64,000 nucleotides of DNA from Solirubrobacter deserti (GTDB taxonomy: Bacteria; Actinomycetota; Thermoleophilia; Solirubrobacterales; Solirubrobacteraceae), in contig NZ_QPKJ02000011.1 of the NCBI RefSeq assembly GCF_003344625.1, positions 1 through 64,000 on the forward strand, given 5' to 3'. The notes beneath the pieces are model-generated. The model was not told the origin of the DNA, made no database searches, and was given only the letters and a program-made list of their open reading frames with translations. Position numbers and translations under genes: made by a program. Numbering within the stretch: the stretch's first letter is position 1; the number at the start of each line of letters is the position of its first letter. Positions 1 through 7,944 of the stretch are shown piece by piece.

Positions 1-76
1 CCGGCGACCGCACTCAGCGATCGGCAACCGACCGCCTATCAGCCGCGTTCACAACCTCTAGAGGCAGGACACCTAG

Positions 77-466
77 CTACTCACCGCGCGGCGCGTAGCG
101 CCCGTGCAGCATCAGCGGGTTGCCGTCCGGGTCGGCGAAGAACGCCATGTGACACACGCCCGTGTCCACGATGTCGCCGAAGAACGTCACGCCCTTGCCC
201 TCGAGGTGCCCGCGCAGACCCTTGACGTCGTCGGTGTGCAGCGCGATCGCGTTCGTGTTGGCCGCGAAGTCACGGCCCGCGGTCGACGGGTCCCACACGC
301 TCAACGTCGTGCCGTCGAGGTCGAACTCCGAGAACGGCTTGTCCAGCGTGTGGTCCGACTGGACGAGGCCGAGCGTGTCCGTGTAGAACGCGGTGGCGCG
401 CTCGGCGTCCTGCGTCGGGATCGGGACGAAGTCGACGCGCGTGATCGCGGGCGTGGTCGTGGTCAT
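77..466 (-). CDS. VOC family (glyoxalase/bleomycin-resistance fold) protein
   Basis: A 129-residue protein of single vicinal-oxygen-chelate domain size. Typical features are the N-terminal strand RVDFVPIPTQDAERATAFY, the central segment with AIALHTDDV, and the C-terminal strand with MAFFADPDGNPLMLHGRY. The family holds metal-dependent isomerases, dioxygenases and drug-binding proteins, so the reaction cannot be assigned. The likely metal ligands (His in LHTDD, Glu in SEFDL) are only partly recognisable. The start is an ATG. The gene is divergent from the small gene at 578 and has no operon partner in view. Confidence 0.85.
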   Translation of the reverse strand: MTTTTPAITRVDFVPIPTQDAERATAFYTDTLGLVQSDHTLDKPFSEFDLDGTTLSVWDPSTAGRDFAANTNAIALHTDDVKGLRGHLEGKGVTFFGDIVDTGVCHMAFFADPDGNPLMLHGRYAPRGE

Positions 467-577
467 GCTTCGAGGCTACGGGCGGTTGCGGTCAACTTCT
501 GACCGCAACAATTGCCGTTACCCTGCTGACCGAACCTGCGTACCGACTCGCGGATCGTGACAAAGTCAACGCACGTC

Positions 578-826
578 ATGACCCGCTTTGAAGCTCCCCC
601 GCGCTCAGAGTTGCTCCGCCGTGTGCTCGGTTGTCTGTGCGATCACCCGCACGACAACACGCCCGAGTTGCTGTCCGCGCGGATCGCCGTCTTCGACACC
701 GAAGCCGTCGCCGCCGCGTTGGAGGCGCTCGAGCAAGACTCCTACGTGCTCTCAGCCGGCGACCACTGGTCGCTCACGCGGCGCGGCTGGCTGGCCGCGC
801 GCGCGTGCGAACAGCAGGTCGCCTAG
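578..826 (+). CDS. small winged-helix-like hypothetical protein
   Basis: An 82-residue protein. The order LLRRVLGCLCDHP, then AVAAALEALEQDSYVLSAG and HWSLTRRGWLAAR, resembles a single winged-helix domain in which the last two segments form recognition helix and wing. ATG 578 is preferred to an in-frame GTG at 557, but no strong ribosome-binding site decides between them. It ends 7 nt before the convergent argS stop. Two Cys sit close together (CLC) near residue 20. DNA binding is an inference from the hydrophobic pattern; no named family is recognised. Confidence 0.55.
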   Translation: MTRFEAPPRSELLRRVLGCLCDHPHDNTPELLSARIAVFDTEAVAAALEALEQDSYVLSAGDHWSLTRRGWLAARACEQQVA

Positions 827-833
827 GCCGCGG

Positions 834-2558
834 TCACATCCGCGCCGGCACGGTGATGCCGAGCAGGCCGAGGCCGCGCTCGAGCGTCGCCGCGGTGAGG
901 TCGCACAGCGCGAGCCGCGACGCGCGCCGCTCCGGCGTGTCCGCCTTGAGCACCGGGCACGCCTCGTAGAAGCGGGTGTAGAGTCCGGCCAGCTCGTACA
1001 GGTACGTGCACAGCCGGTGCGGCTCGAGCGTCTCCGTCATCAGCTCGAGCACGTCGCCGAAGTCCGCGAGCTTGAGCACGAGCGTGCGCTCGATCGGCTC
1101 GTCCAGCGCCGTGACAGCGGTGGAGTGCTCGTCCGCGCGCTCGGCGATCGACGCCGCGCGCACGCACGCGTAGAGCATGTACGGCGCGGTGTTGCCGTCC
1201 AGCGCGAGCATCCGGTCGAAGCTGAAGATCAGGTCGCGCTGCCTCGACGTGGACAGGTCGGCGTACTTGACGGCGCCGATGCCCACCGCGCGCGCGATCG
1301 CGGCGCGCTCGTCCTCGGGCAGGTCGGCGTCGCGCTCGTCGACGATCGCCCGCGCCCGCTGCACGGCGCTGTCGAGCAGGTCGGTGAGCGGGACGGTGCC
1401 GCCCGCACGGGTCTTGAACGGCTTGCCGTCGTCGCCGAGCATCGCGCCGAACGGGACGTGCTCGGGCCGGACGCCGTTGATCCAGCCCGCGGTGCTCGCC
1501 GCGTCGAAGACCATCGCGAAGTGCTGGGCCTGGCGCGCGTCGGTGACGTAGATCATCCGGTCGGCCTTGAGCTCCTGCGCGCTGTGCCGGATGGTGGCGA
1601 GGTCGGTCGTGCCGTAGCCGTAGCCGCCGTCGGACTTGCGGACCATCAGCACGCTCGGCCGGCCGTCCTGGTCGGTGAAGCGCTCGGAGGCGACGACGAC
1701 CGCGCCCTCGCTCTCGGTCGCGACACCGGCATTGAGCAGGTCCTCGACCGTGCCGGGCAGCAGCGGGTTGTAGAAGCTCTCCGCCATCAGGTGCTCGTCG
1801 GTGAGCGTGACGTCGAGTTGCGCGTAGATCGCGTTGATGTGCGCGAGCGAGACGTCGACGAGGTCCTGCCACAGGGCGAGCGTCTGCTCGTCACCGGCCT
1901 GCAGCGCGACGACGCGGCGCCGCGCGGCCTCCTTGAACTCGGCGTCCTCGTCGAAGCGCGCCTTGGCCTGGCGGTAGAGCTCGCCGAGCGCGGCGAAGTC
2001 CCGCAGGTGCTCGACGCCCGTGTCGAGCATGTGCTGCGTGAGCATCCCGAACTGCGTGCCCCAGTCGCCGAGGTGGTTGGCGCGGATCACGGTGTGGCCC
2101 TCGAACTCGAGCGCGCGCACGAGCGCGTCGCCGATCACCGTCGAGCGCAGGTGGCCGACGTGCATCTCCTTGGCGACGTTCGGCGCGCTGTAGTCGACAT
2201 AGACCGTCTGCGGGTGCTCGGCGAGCGGCACCCCGAGCCGCTCGTCGCCCAGCGCGAACGTCGCCCACCTGGCGAGCGCGGCCGGGGCGAACGCGAGGTT
2301 GAGGAAGCCCGGGCCCGCGACCTGGACGCTGGTCAGCAGGCCGCCGGCGTCGCCGAGCTCGGCGGCGACCTTCTCGGCGATCGCGCGCGGCGGCTCGCCG
2401 ACAACCTTGGCGAGCTTCATCGCGAAGTTGGCCTGCCAGTCGACGCCCGGCTGGCGGCTGGGCACGAGCAGCGGGTCGACGTCAGGCTGGCCGACGGCGC
2501 GCTCGATCGCCGCCGCCAGCGCTGCCCGCACGCCGTGGGAAGGCGGAAGAGGCGGCAC
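834..2558 (-). CDS. argS: arginyl-tRNA synthetase
   Basis: A class I aminoacyl-tRNA synthetase of 574 residues that charges tRNA-Arg with arginine using ATP in the cytoplasm. The additional N-terminal (tRNA D-loop-binding) domain covers about residues 1-110. The HIGH signature is HVGH at 133-136, following VDYSAPNVAKEM. The KMSK position is occupied by GKPFKTRAGGTV near 378-389, as in the E. coli-type ArgS lineage. The C-terminal anticodon-binding DALR-type domain ends in RGLGLLGITVPARM, a usual ending. The length is normal. It appears monocistronic, with only 27 nt to the next gene. Confidence 0.97.
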   Translation of the reverse strand: MPPLPPSHGVRAALAAAIERAVGQPDVDPLLVPSRQPGVDWQANFAMKLAKVVGEPPRAIAEKVAAELGDAGGLLTSVQVAGPGFLNLAFAPAALARWATFALGDERLGVPLAEHPQTVYVDYSAPNVAKEMHVGHLRSTVIGDALVRALEFEGHTVIRANHLGDWGTQFGMLTQHMLDTGVEHLRDFAALGELYRQAKARFDEDAEFKEAARRRVVALQAGDEQTLALWQDLVDVSLAHINAIYAQLDVTLTDEHLMAESFYNPLLPGTVEDLLNAGVATESEGAVVVASERFTDQDGRPSVLMVRKSDGGYGYGTTDLATIRHSAQELKADRMIYVTDARQAQHFAMVFDAASTAGWINGVRPEHVPFGAMLGDDGKPFKTRAGGTVPLTDLLDSAVQRARAIVDERDADLPEDERAAIARAVGIGAVKYADLSTSRQRDLIFSFDRMLALDGNTAPYMLYACVRAASIAERADEHSTAVTALDEPIERTLVLKLADFGDVLELMTETLEPHRLCTYLYELAGLYTRFYEACPVLKADTPERRASRLALCDLTAATLERGLGLLGITVPARM

Positions 2559-2585
2559 GCGCTAAGACGCTAGCGCGCGTTGCCC

Positions 2586-3191
2586 TCAAATCCAGCCGAG
2601 CCGTCTCGCCGTCGCGACGGCCTCGTGGCGGTTCGCGGCGTCGAGCTTGCTCATCGCGTTTGAGAGGTAGTTGCGCACGGTGCCGGGCGAGAGCGCGGCG
2701 CGGTCGGCGATCTCGTCGATCGGCGCGCCGCTCGCGGCCAGCTCGAGCACGTCCGCCTCGCGCGGCGTGAGCGGGCTGTCCCCGGCGGCGATCGCCTCGG
2801 CCGCGAGCTCCGGGTCCACATGGCGCCCGCCCGCCTGCACGGTGCGCACGACCGAGGCGAGCGTCACCGACGACGTCGTCTTAGGCAGAAAGCCGCGCAC
2901 CCCGGCCGCGAGCGCGCGCTTGAGGTGGCCCGGCCGGCCGTGGCTGGTCACGATCACGCACCCGCAGCGCGGCAGCCGTTGCGCGAGCTGCTCGGCGACG
3001 GCGATCCCGTCCAGCCCGGGCATCTGCAGGTCGAGCACGGCGACGTCGACGGCGTGCTCGACCGCCAGCCGCACGGCCTCGTCGCCGCGCGCGGCCTGCG
3101 CGACCACGTGCAGGTCGTCCTCGAGATCGAGCATCTGCCCGAGCGCGGTGCGGATCAGGTGCTCGTCGTCGGCGAGCAGGATGCGGATCAT
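2586..3191 (-). CDS. NarL/LuxR-type response regulator
   Basis: A 201-residue DNA-binding response regulator. The receiver domain (1-120) shows the acidic pair in LLADDEH, phosphoacceptor Asp54 in VLDLQMPG, and the conserved Lys in GFLPKT. The LuxR-type helix-turn-helix (about 138-200) has LTPREADVLELAASG and IADRAALSPGTVRNYLS. The ATG at 3191 overlaps the kinase stop by 4 nt (ATGA), so the two are translationally coupled. It is the last gene of an ATPase-permease-kinase-regulator operon and most likely controls that exporter, as in DesK/DesR-type pairs. Confidence 0.93.
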   Translation of the reverse strand: MIRILLADDEHLIRTALGQMLDLEDDLHVVAQAARGDEAVRLAVEHAVDVAVLDLQMPGLDGIAVAEQLAQRLPRCGCVIVTSHGRPGHLKRALAAGVRGFLPKTTSSVTLASVVRTVQAGGRHVDPELAAEAIAAGDSPLTPREADVLELAASGAPIDEIADRAALSPGTVRNYLSNAMSKLDAANRHEAVATARRLGWI

Positions 3192-4336
3192 GCGGTCTCC
3201 TGGGAGCTGAGCGGGCCGGCGCCGGGGAACCGAGCCACCACGATCCAATGGTCGCCCTCGGCTCCGGCTTCGAGAGAGGCGCCGAGCGGCGCGAGCCGTT
3301 CCCGCAGGCCGCGCAGGCCCGAGCCGTCGGTGCCGTCGACCAGGTGGGCGCCGTCGTTGTCGATGCGCAGCTCGCCGTCGGCGAAGGCGATGCGCACGCA
3401 ACCCGCGCTCGAGTGGCGCAGCACGTTGGTGACGCTCTCGCGCACGACCCAGCCGGCGGGCTCGTGCCACGCGCGCGGCAGCGCGCCGACGCTGAGCCGG
3501 ACGTCGATGCCGGCCGAGCGCAGCAGCGAGCGCGCGCCCTCGAGCTCGTTGAGGAAGTTCGTGGACCGGTAGCCGCGTGCGAGCTCGCGCGCCTCGCGCA
3601 GCGCCTCGTGGGCAACCGTGCGCACCTCCAGCATGCGCCCGGCGGCGCGTTCGTCGCCGCGGGCCGCGAGCGTCGCGGCGAGCTCGGCCTGGACCGCGAT
3701 CGTGGACAGCTGGCGGCCGAGGACGTCGTGGACGTCGCGCGAGAAGCGCAGCCGCTCTTCCACGACGGCCAGCTCGGCCTTGGCACGGCTGGCGTCGTCG
3801 AGCTCACGCACGATGCCGAGCAGCCACAGCGAGGCGCGGACGGTGAACACGAAGAAGGCGCTGACGAAGATCCCGGCGGCGACGCTGATGGGCTGGCCCC
3901 CGGTGATCCCGAACACCGCCGTGGGGACCAGGATGAGCGCGGGCAGGATGCGCCGGCCCGGGACGACCGCGAAGACCAGGATCGCGCTCGCGACCGCGAT
4001 CAGGACCGCGGAGCCGCGCGGGTCGCCTTCCAGCCGCAGCTCGGCGAGCACGACGTACGCGGCGCTCGCGACCAGCAGCGGCGCCAGCCGCGGCCACGGC
4101 AGCGGGTGCACGTCCGGGAGGCGGTTCAGCAGCGTCTGCAGCGCCACGTGCGCGCACACGGTGACGACGAGCCCGCCGCCGAGCAGCTCGGCGACGGGCG
4201 TGGAGTCTTCGGCATTGACGACCGCGGTCAGCAGCGCGGAGGCGTTGAACCCCCACAGCACGGTGTACAGCGACCAGCGCGTGTAGAGGCCGACGCGCCC
4301 GACGCGCGACAGCTCCGACCAGCGCGGCCAGCGCAC
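3188..4336 (-). CDS. sensor histidine kinase (HisKA_3, DesK-like)
   Basis: A 382-residue membrane kinase. About five hydrophobic helices fill residues 15-175, followed by a dimerisation helix with phosphoacceptor His203 in SRDVHDVLGRQLS. The HATPase domain has an N box (RESVTNVLRHSSA), the DNDGAH region and the glycine loop GSGLRGLRERL. I chose GTG 4336, which lies 2 nt after the permease stop; a longer upstream reading would only run into the permease gene. With few extracellular residues it probably senses the membrane or the adjacent transporter rather than a soluble ligand. Confidence 0.92.
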   Translation of the reverse strand: MRWPRWSELSRVGRVGLYTRWSLYTVLWGFNASALLTAVVNAEDSTPVAELLGGGLVVTVCAHVALQTLLNRLPDVHPLPWPRLAPLLVASAAYVVLAELRLEGDPRGSAVLIAVASAILVFAVVPGRRILPALILVPTAVFGITGGQPISVAAGIFVSAFFVFTVRASLWLLGIVRELDDASRAKAELAVVEERLRFSRDVHDVLGRQLSTIAVQAELAATLAARGDERAAGRMLEVRTVAHEALREARELARGYRSTNFLNELEGARSLLRSAGIDVRLSVGALPRAWHEPAGWVVRESVTNVLRHSSAGCVRIAFADGELRIDNDGAHLVDGTDGSGLRGLRERLAPLGASLEAGAEGDHWIVVARFPGAGPLSSQETA

Positions 4337-4338
4337 GT

Positions 4339-5124
4339 TCAGGACCGCGGCTCCCACCGCATCGAGCGCGAGGCCAGCGAGCACGCGGCGATGGTCCAGG
4401 CGGCCATGACGATCAGCGGCGGGCCGGCGGCGCTCCACGTCTCGGCGAAGCTCAGCGTCTTCTCCGTCGCTTCCGCGCCGTCGAAGCCGAACCAGCCGAC
4501 GCGGACGAGCTCGTTCATCGCGGCGCCCGGCGTGGCGTCGATGATCCGGGCCAGCGTCTCGTTGCTGTCGGCCAGCGACGCGCCGAGCGGTCCGAGGGAG
4601 GCCAGGAGGATGATCGGCATGCTGGTCAGCTGTGCGGCTTCGGCGCTGCGGGTCCAGGCGGCGGTCCAGTACGCGAACGCCGTGAACATGATGACCGCCA
4701 GCACGGCAGCAGCGGCGTAGAGCACCGGGTTGACCGGCAGCGGCTGCTCGAACAGCTGCGACAACGGCACGACCACGGCGCTGATGACCAGCGCGCTGAC
4801 GATCCCGGGCAGCGCGATCGAGACGATCATCTCGGCGTCACGCGTCTCCCCCGTCCGCATCCGCTTGAGCACGAGCTCGTCGCGGCGGCTGACGAACTGG
4901 GAGAGCACGTTGTAGTAGACGGGGAACAGTCCGACGACCAGGAACACGGTCGTGATCGAGGTCGCGCCCACGGCCGGGTCGCCGCGCTCGCCGGCGAGCA
5001 TGATCAGGATCGGCAGGACCGGCAGCACGACGGCGTAGACGAACGCGAGCCGGTTGCGGGTCAGCAGGACCGCGTTCCAGCGCGCGAGGTTGAGCGTCCG
5101 CTTGAGGGAGAAGGCGGAGGTCAT
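4339..5124 (-). CDS. ABC-2 type transporter permease
   Basis: A 261-residue integral membrane protein with about six helices, beginning MTSAFSLKRTLNLARWN. The ABC-2 pattern includes the early helix LAFVYAVVLPVLPILIML, a loop with SQFVSRRDELVLKRMRTG and a final helix PLIVMAAWTIAACSL. ATG 5124 overlaps the ATPase stop (ATGA). With the ATPase it should form a homodimeric exporter. The family exports drugs, lipids or peptides, so the substrate is unknown; the kinase-regulator pair downstream suggests induction by the substrate or by membrane stress. Confidence 0.92.
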   Translation of the reverse strand: MTSAFSLKRTLNLARWNAVLLTRNRLAFVYAVVLPVLPILIMLAGERGDPAVGATSITTVFLVVGLFPVYYNVLSQFVSRRDELVLKRMRTGETRDAEMIVSIALPGIVSALVISAVVVPLSQLFEQPLPVNPVLYAAAAVLAVIMFTAFAYWTAAWTRSAEAAQLTSMPIILLASLGPLGASLADSNETLARIIDATPGAAMNELVRVGWFGFDGAEATEKTLSFAETWSAAGPPLIVMAAWTIAACSLASRSMRWEPRS

Positions 5125-6092
5125 GCGAGGCTCCTTTCGGGGGTGCTGCCCGCGGGCGTCTGCGGGACGTCCGGATCGCGGCCGTCGGCGATGGCGAGGA
5201 AGACGCTCTCGAGGCTCGGGCTGCGGGCGTCGAGGTCGTCGAGGCGGACGTCCTGCGCCCGTGCCCACAGCATCAGCTCGGTCAGCGTCTCCTGCAGCGC
5301 GCTCGTCTCGAGCGTCGTGCGGTGATGCTCGCGCGTGACGCGCGTGAGGCCGGGCAGCTCGGGGACGTCGATGAGGCCCTCGAAGCTGATCATCGACGGG
5401 TGGCCCTCGGCGATCTGCGTGGGCGTGCCCGACCGGACGATCTCGCCGGCGTGCATGATCTCGAGCCGGTCGGCGAGCGTCTCCGCCTCCTCGAGGTAGT
5501 GCGTGGTGATCAGCACGGTTGCGCCGTGGTCGCGCAGGTCGGACACGAGGCGCCAGACCTCGCGCCGGCTCTCGGGGTCAAGCCCGGTCGTGGGCTCGTC
5601 GAGGATGACGAGCTCGGGGTCGCCCATCAGGGCGCAGGCGAGGTCGACGCGGCGCGTCTCGCCGCCGGAGAGCGCGAGCATGCGCACGTCGGCGCGCTCG
5701 GTGAGCGAGAGCCGCTCGAGCATCTCGTCGACCGGCAGCGGGTCCGAGAGCGTGCCGGCCCACTGGCGCAGCGTCTCGCGGACCGTGAGGTCGCCGGAGA
5801 AGCCGCTGCGCTGGAGCAGCACGCCGGTGCGGCGGCGGATCGCGCCGCGCTCGGAGATCGGGTCCATCCCGAGCACGCGGATCTCACCCGCGGTCGCGGG
5901 CGCGAGGCCTTCGATCACTTCCAGCGTGGACGTCTTGCCCGCGCCGTTCGTACCGAGCAGCGCGGTGATCGAGCCCGTGGGGACATCGAGGTCCACACCT
6001 CGGACAGCCTCGTAGGCGGAGGGTCCCTGCCCGTAGGTTCGACGCAGGCCGCGGACCTGGACCGCCGGCTTGGAACCTGGGTTCGTGTTCAT
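5121..6092 (-). CDS. ABC transporter ATP-binding protein (DrrA/ABC-2 type)
   Basis: A 323-residue ATPase. Walker A is GTNGAGKTS (near residue 46), the signature is LSGGETRRVDLACALMG, Walker B is LVILDEPTTGLDP, and the H-loop is LITTHYLEEAETLADR. The C-terminal 100 residues are the extension typical of drug and antibiotic exporter ATPases. It is the first gene of the four-gene operon and energises the permease at 4339-5124. A 22-bp inverted repeat lies 55 bp upstream and may be an operator or the terminator of the preceding small gene. Confidence 0.95.
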   Translation of the reverse strand: MNTNPGSKPAVQVRGLRRTYGQGPSAYEAVRGVDLDVPTGSITALLGTNGAGKTSTLEVIEGLAPATAGEIRVLGMDPISERGAIRRRTGVLLQRSGFSGDLTVRETLRQWAGTLSDPLPVDEMLERLSLTERADVRMLALSGGETRRVDLACALMGDPELVILDEPTTGLDPESRREVWRLVSDLRDHGATVLITTHYLEEAETLADRLEIMHAGEIVRSGTPTQIAEGHPSMISFEGLIDVPELPGLTRVTREHHRTTLETSALQETLTELMLWARAQDVRLDDLDARSPSLESVFLAIADGRDPDVPQTPAGSTPERSLA

Positions 6093-6146
6093 GCCCCCAA
6101 GGTCGCGAGCCGGCGGCGGCCCGTGTAGTACCGAGACTCACCAATT

Positions 6147-6168
6147 GCCCATGACGTCTGTCATGGGC
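6147..6168. promoter_or_regulatory. inverted repeat between peptide gene and ABC operon
   Basis: A perfect 9-bp inverted repeat, GCCCATGAC, a 4-nt spacer (gtct), then GTCATGGGC. It lies 9 nt after the stop of the small peptide gene and 55 nt before the ABC ATPase start. There is no U-tract, so an operator for the ABC operon (for example for its own response regulator) is at least as likely as a terminator. Confidence 0.5.
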
Positions 6169-6177
6169 GCGGCGGCG

Positions 6178-6363
6178 TCAGCAGCCCCAGCGCGGGTTGC
6201 AGATGCCCCCGTCGCGCATGATGATCCCCTGGGTGGGGACGCCGGCGGGGTTGACGTTCGCCGTGGCGCCGGAGACGGCCACGGGCGAGGCGGAAACAGG
6301 CCCGGCGAGCAGCGCGAACGCGGCCGTCGGGATCACGAGTGCGGCGAGCAGGCGGCGAAGCAT
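6178..6363 (-). CDS. small secreted peptide with C-terminal two-Cys loop
   Basis: A 61-residue protein starting MLRRLLAALVIP. Residues 1-25 look like a Sec signal peptide (two Arg, a hydrophobic core, cleavage likely after GPVSA). The predicted mature peptide of about 36 residues ends in ICNPRWGC, so its only two Cys (55 and 61) could close a small disulfide ring at the extreme C-terminus. A GAGAGGA ribosome-binding site precedes ATG 6363. It sits between tetR and the ABC/two-component operon on the same strand. No family is recognised; a role as signal, toxin or cell-wall peptide is open. Confidence 0.7.
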   Translation of the reverse strand: MLRRLLAALVIPTAAFALLAGPVSASPVAVSGATANVNPAGVPTQGIIMRDGGICNPRWGC

Positions 6364-6447
6364 CGAAGCGTCCTCTCGGAGGTGTGCGGGAACGCTGCGC
6401 AGCCTCGCGCCGCCTCCGGGGAGCAACCATGGGGGAAACCCCTTGAC

Positions 6448-6981
6448 TTACACCCCGGGGGTGCGCAGGAGCGCTTCGATCTCGGCCGCGGTGTACGGGC
6501 GGTCGCGCAGGAGCGTGTGGAGGCAGATGCCCTCCACCAGGGCCTGGAAGGCCTGCCGGTCGGTGCCGGTGAGGGTCGGCGCGAACGTGTCGGCGATCAC
6601 GTCGAGCCACGCGAAGGCCTGGTCGCGCAACTGCGGGCGCCGGATCGCGAGCAGGTACAGCTCGTAACAGGCGATCCACTGGCCGCGGTGGTCGCGCACC
6701 TCGTCGGCGAGCAGCTGCGCGAGGCGGCCCAGGCTGCGGTCACCCTCGGCGCGCAGGGCGGCGACGAGATCGTCCGTGACCTGGTTGAGCGCGGTCGCGG
6801 CGAGCTCGTCGATGCCCCGGAAGTGGTAGCTCGCGGAGGCGAGCGGGACGCCGGCCTGCTCGGCCACGGCGCGGTGCGTCAGGCCGGCGAGGCCGTCGCG
6901 CTCGATCACGGCCAGCGTGGCCTCGATCAGCTGGTGGCGGCGGGCCTCGCCGCGGGCGCGGCGCCCGTCGGGCTCGGTCAA
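6448..6981 (-). CDS. TetR family transcriptional repressor
   Basis: A 177-residue regulator. The N-terminal helix-turn-helix spans about 12-58 with HQLIEATLAVIERDGLAGLT, HRAVAEQAGVPLASASYHF and RGIDELAA, followed by an all-helical ligand domain. It overlaps the upstream SMR exporter gene by 4 nt (ATGA), so exporter and repressor are one operon. A 25-bp near-perfect palindrome in front of the exporter is the probable operator, giving a self-regulated efflux unit in which a cationic or hydrophobic drug would release repression. Confidence 0.93.
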   Translation of the reverse strand: MTEPDGRRARGEARRHQLIEATLAVIERDGLAGLTHRAVAEQAGVPLASASYHFRGIDELAATALNQVTDDLVAALRAEGDRSLGRLAQLLADEVRDHRGQWIACYELYLLAIRRPQLRDQAFAWLDVIADTFAPTLTGTDRQAFQALVEGICLHTLLRDRPYTAAEIEALLRTPGV

Positions 6982-7301
6982 TGCGCGCCTCCGGCTTCGA
7001 GCGCGAACACGCCGGCGACGACCAGCGCGAGCCCGCCGATCTGGATCGTGGTCAGCGTCTCGCCGAAGATCGGGACGCTGAGGATCGCGACGGCGGCGAC
7101 ACCCACGGCGGCCCAGATGCCGTACGCGATGCCGAGTGGCAGGTCCCGCTGGAGCGCGAGCGTGAGCAGGGTGAAAGCGGCGATGTAGCCGACGACGACC
7201 ACGACGCTGAAGCCGAGCTTGGAGAAGCCCTCGGACGCCCGCAGGCTCATGGTGGCGATGACTTCGACGCTGATCGCGCCGGCGAGGAAGACGTATCCCA
7301 T
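6978..7301 (-). CDS. SMR family multidrug efflux protein (EmrE/QacE-like)
   Basis: A 107-residue membrane protein with four helices, the standard SMR size. The helix 1 glutamate that couples proton and drug is in VEVIATMSLRASEGF. Other family marks are PLGIAYGIWAAVGVAAVAIL (helix 3) and the terminal GLALVVAGVFALE. I chose ATG 7301 rather than the in-frame GTG at 7310 because an AAAAGGG ribosome-binding site lies about 9 nt upstream of the ATG and would touch the GTG. It should export quaternary cations or similar drugs as an antiparallel dimer. Confidence 0.94.
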   Translation of the reverse strand: MGYVFLAGAISVEVIATMSLRASEGFSKLGFSVVVVVGYIAAFTLLTLALQRDLPLGIAYGIWAAVGVAAVAILSVPIFGETLTTIQIGGLALVVAGVFALEAGGAH

Positions 7302-7318
7302 GTCGAGCACCCTTTTCT

Positions 7319-7343
7319 GAACGATCTTCTAGGAAGTTCGTTC
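7319..7343. promoter_or_regulatory. palindromic operator, probable TetR binding site
   Basis: GAACGATCTTC, spacer TAG, then GAAGTTCGTTC: two 11-bp arms that match as inverted repeats at 10 of 11 positions. It lies 18 bp upstream of the SMR start, where the promoter should be, and also 44 bp upstream of the divergent sigma factor gene. Size and symmetry fit a TetR dimer or dimer pair. The assignment to the adjacent TetR is inferred from position. Confidence 0.8.
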
Positions 7344-7386
7344 AACTTTAGCGTGTCACGTTGTGGCGTTCAACCGGAAGAGTTCA

Positions 7387-7944
7387 GTGGTGGCCGATTT
7401 CAGCCAGCTGAGCGACGAGGAGCTGCTCCGGCGCACACCCCGTGACGCGGCGGCGTTCGACGCGTTCTACGTGCGCCACGAGCGGCTCGTGCTCGGGTAC
7501 CTGCGCAAGCGCACGGCGTCCGCGGACGTCGCGATCGACCTCGCGGCGGAGACGTTCGTCGCCGCGCTGGCGTCGGTGAAGCGCTACCGCGCGTCCGAAG
7601 GGCCGGCCGTCGCGTGGCTGCTCGGGATCGCCCGGCACAAGCTGCTGCGCTCGGTCGAGCGCGGCCGGGTGCAGGAGCGCGCGCGGCGCAAGCTGGGCGC
7701 GCCGCGCCTGGAGCTGATCGACGAGCGGCTCGAGCGCGTGGACCAGCTCGGCAACCGGTCGGTGGACGACCTGCTCGCGCAGCTGCGCCCGCGGGAGGCG
7801 GAGGCGATCCGCGCGCGGGTGATCGAGGAGCTGACCTATCCGGAGCTGGCCGAGCGGATGCGCTGCTCGACGCTCGTCGCGCGCAAGCACGTGAGCCGCG
7901 GGCTGCTGACCCTGAGAACGATCATGGAGCACGACGATGTCTGA
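7387..7944 (+). CDS. ECF-type RNA polymerase sigma factor
   Basis: A sigma factor of 185 residues. Region 2 includes DAAAFDAFYVRHERLVLGYL, VAIDLAAETFVAALASV and AVAWLLGIARHKLLR; region 4 includes LRPREAEAIRARVIEELTYP, ELAERMRCSTLVARKHVSRG. Region 3 is replaced by a short charged linker, as in ECF factors. GTG 7387 is chosen for the GGAAG ribosome-binding site 6 nt upstream; a GTG at 7363 is in frame. It overlaps the next gene, which encodes a membrane-anchored protein, by 8 nt, the usual position of an anti-sigma factor. Confidence 0.9.
   Translation: MVADFSQLSDEELLRRTPRDAAAFDAFYVRHERLVLGYLRKRTASADVAIDLAAETFVAALASVKRYRASEGPAVAWLLGIARHKLLRSVERGRVQERARRKLGAPRLELIDERLERVDQLGNRSVDDLLAQLRPREAEAIRARVIEELTYPELAERMRCSTLVARKHVSRGLLTLRTIMEHDDV

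Noticed and set aside
1..76. Regulatory RNA or gene in the first 76 bases
   Set aside because: No open frame, hairpin or motif of note is visible.
588..2573. Long open frame opposite argS
   Set aside because: Arg/Ala/Val-rich shadow frame on the antisense strand, caused by high GC; argS on the other strand has clear motifs.
2586..6092. Lantibiotic immunity or bacitracin (BceAB) system
   Set aside because: The permease is ABC-2 type with six helices and lacks the large BceB extracellular domain; the kinase is DesK-like, not BceS-like.
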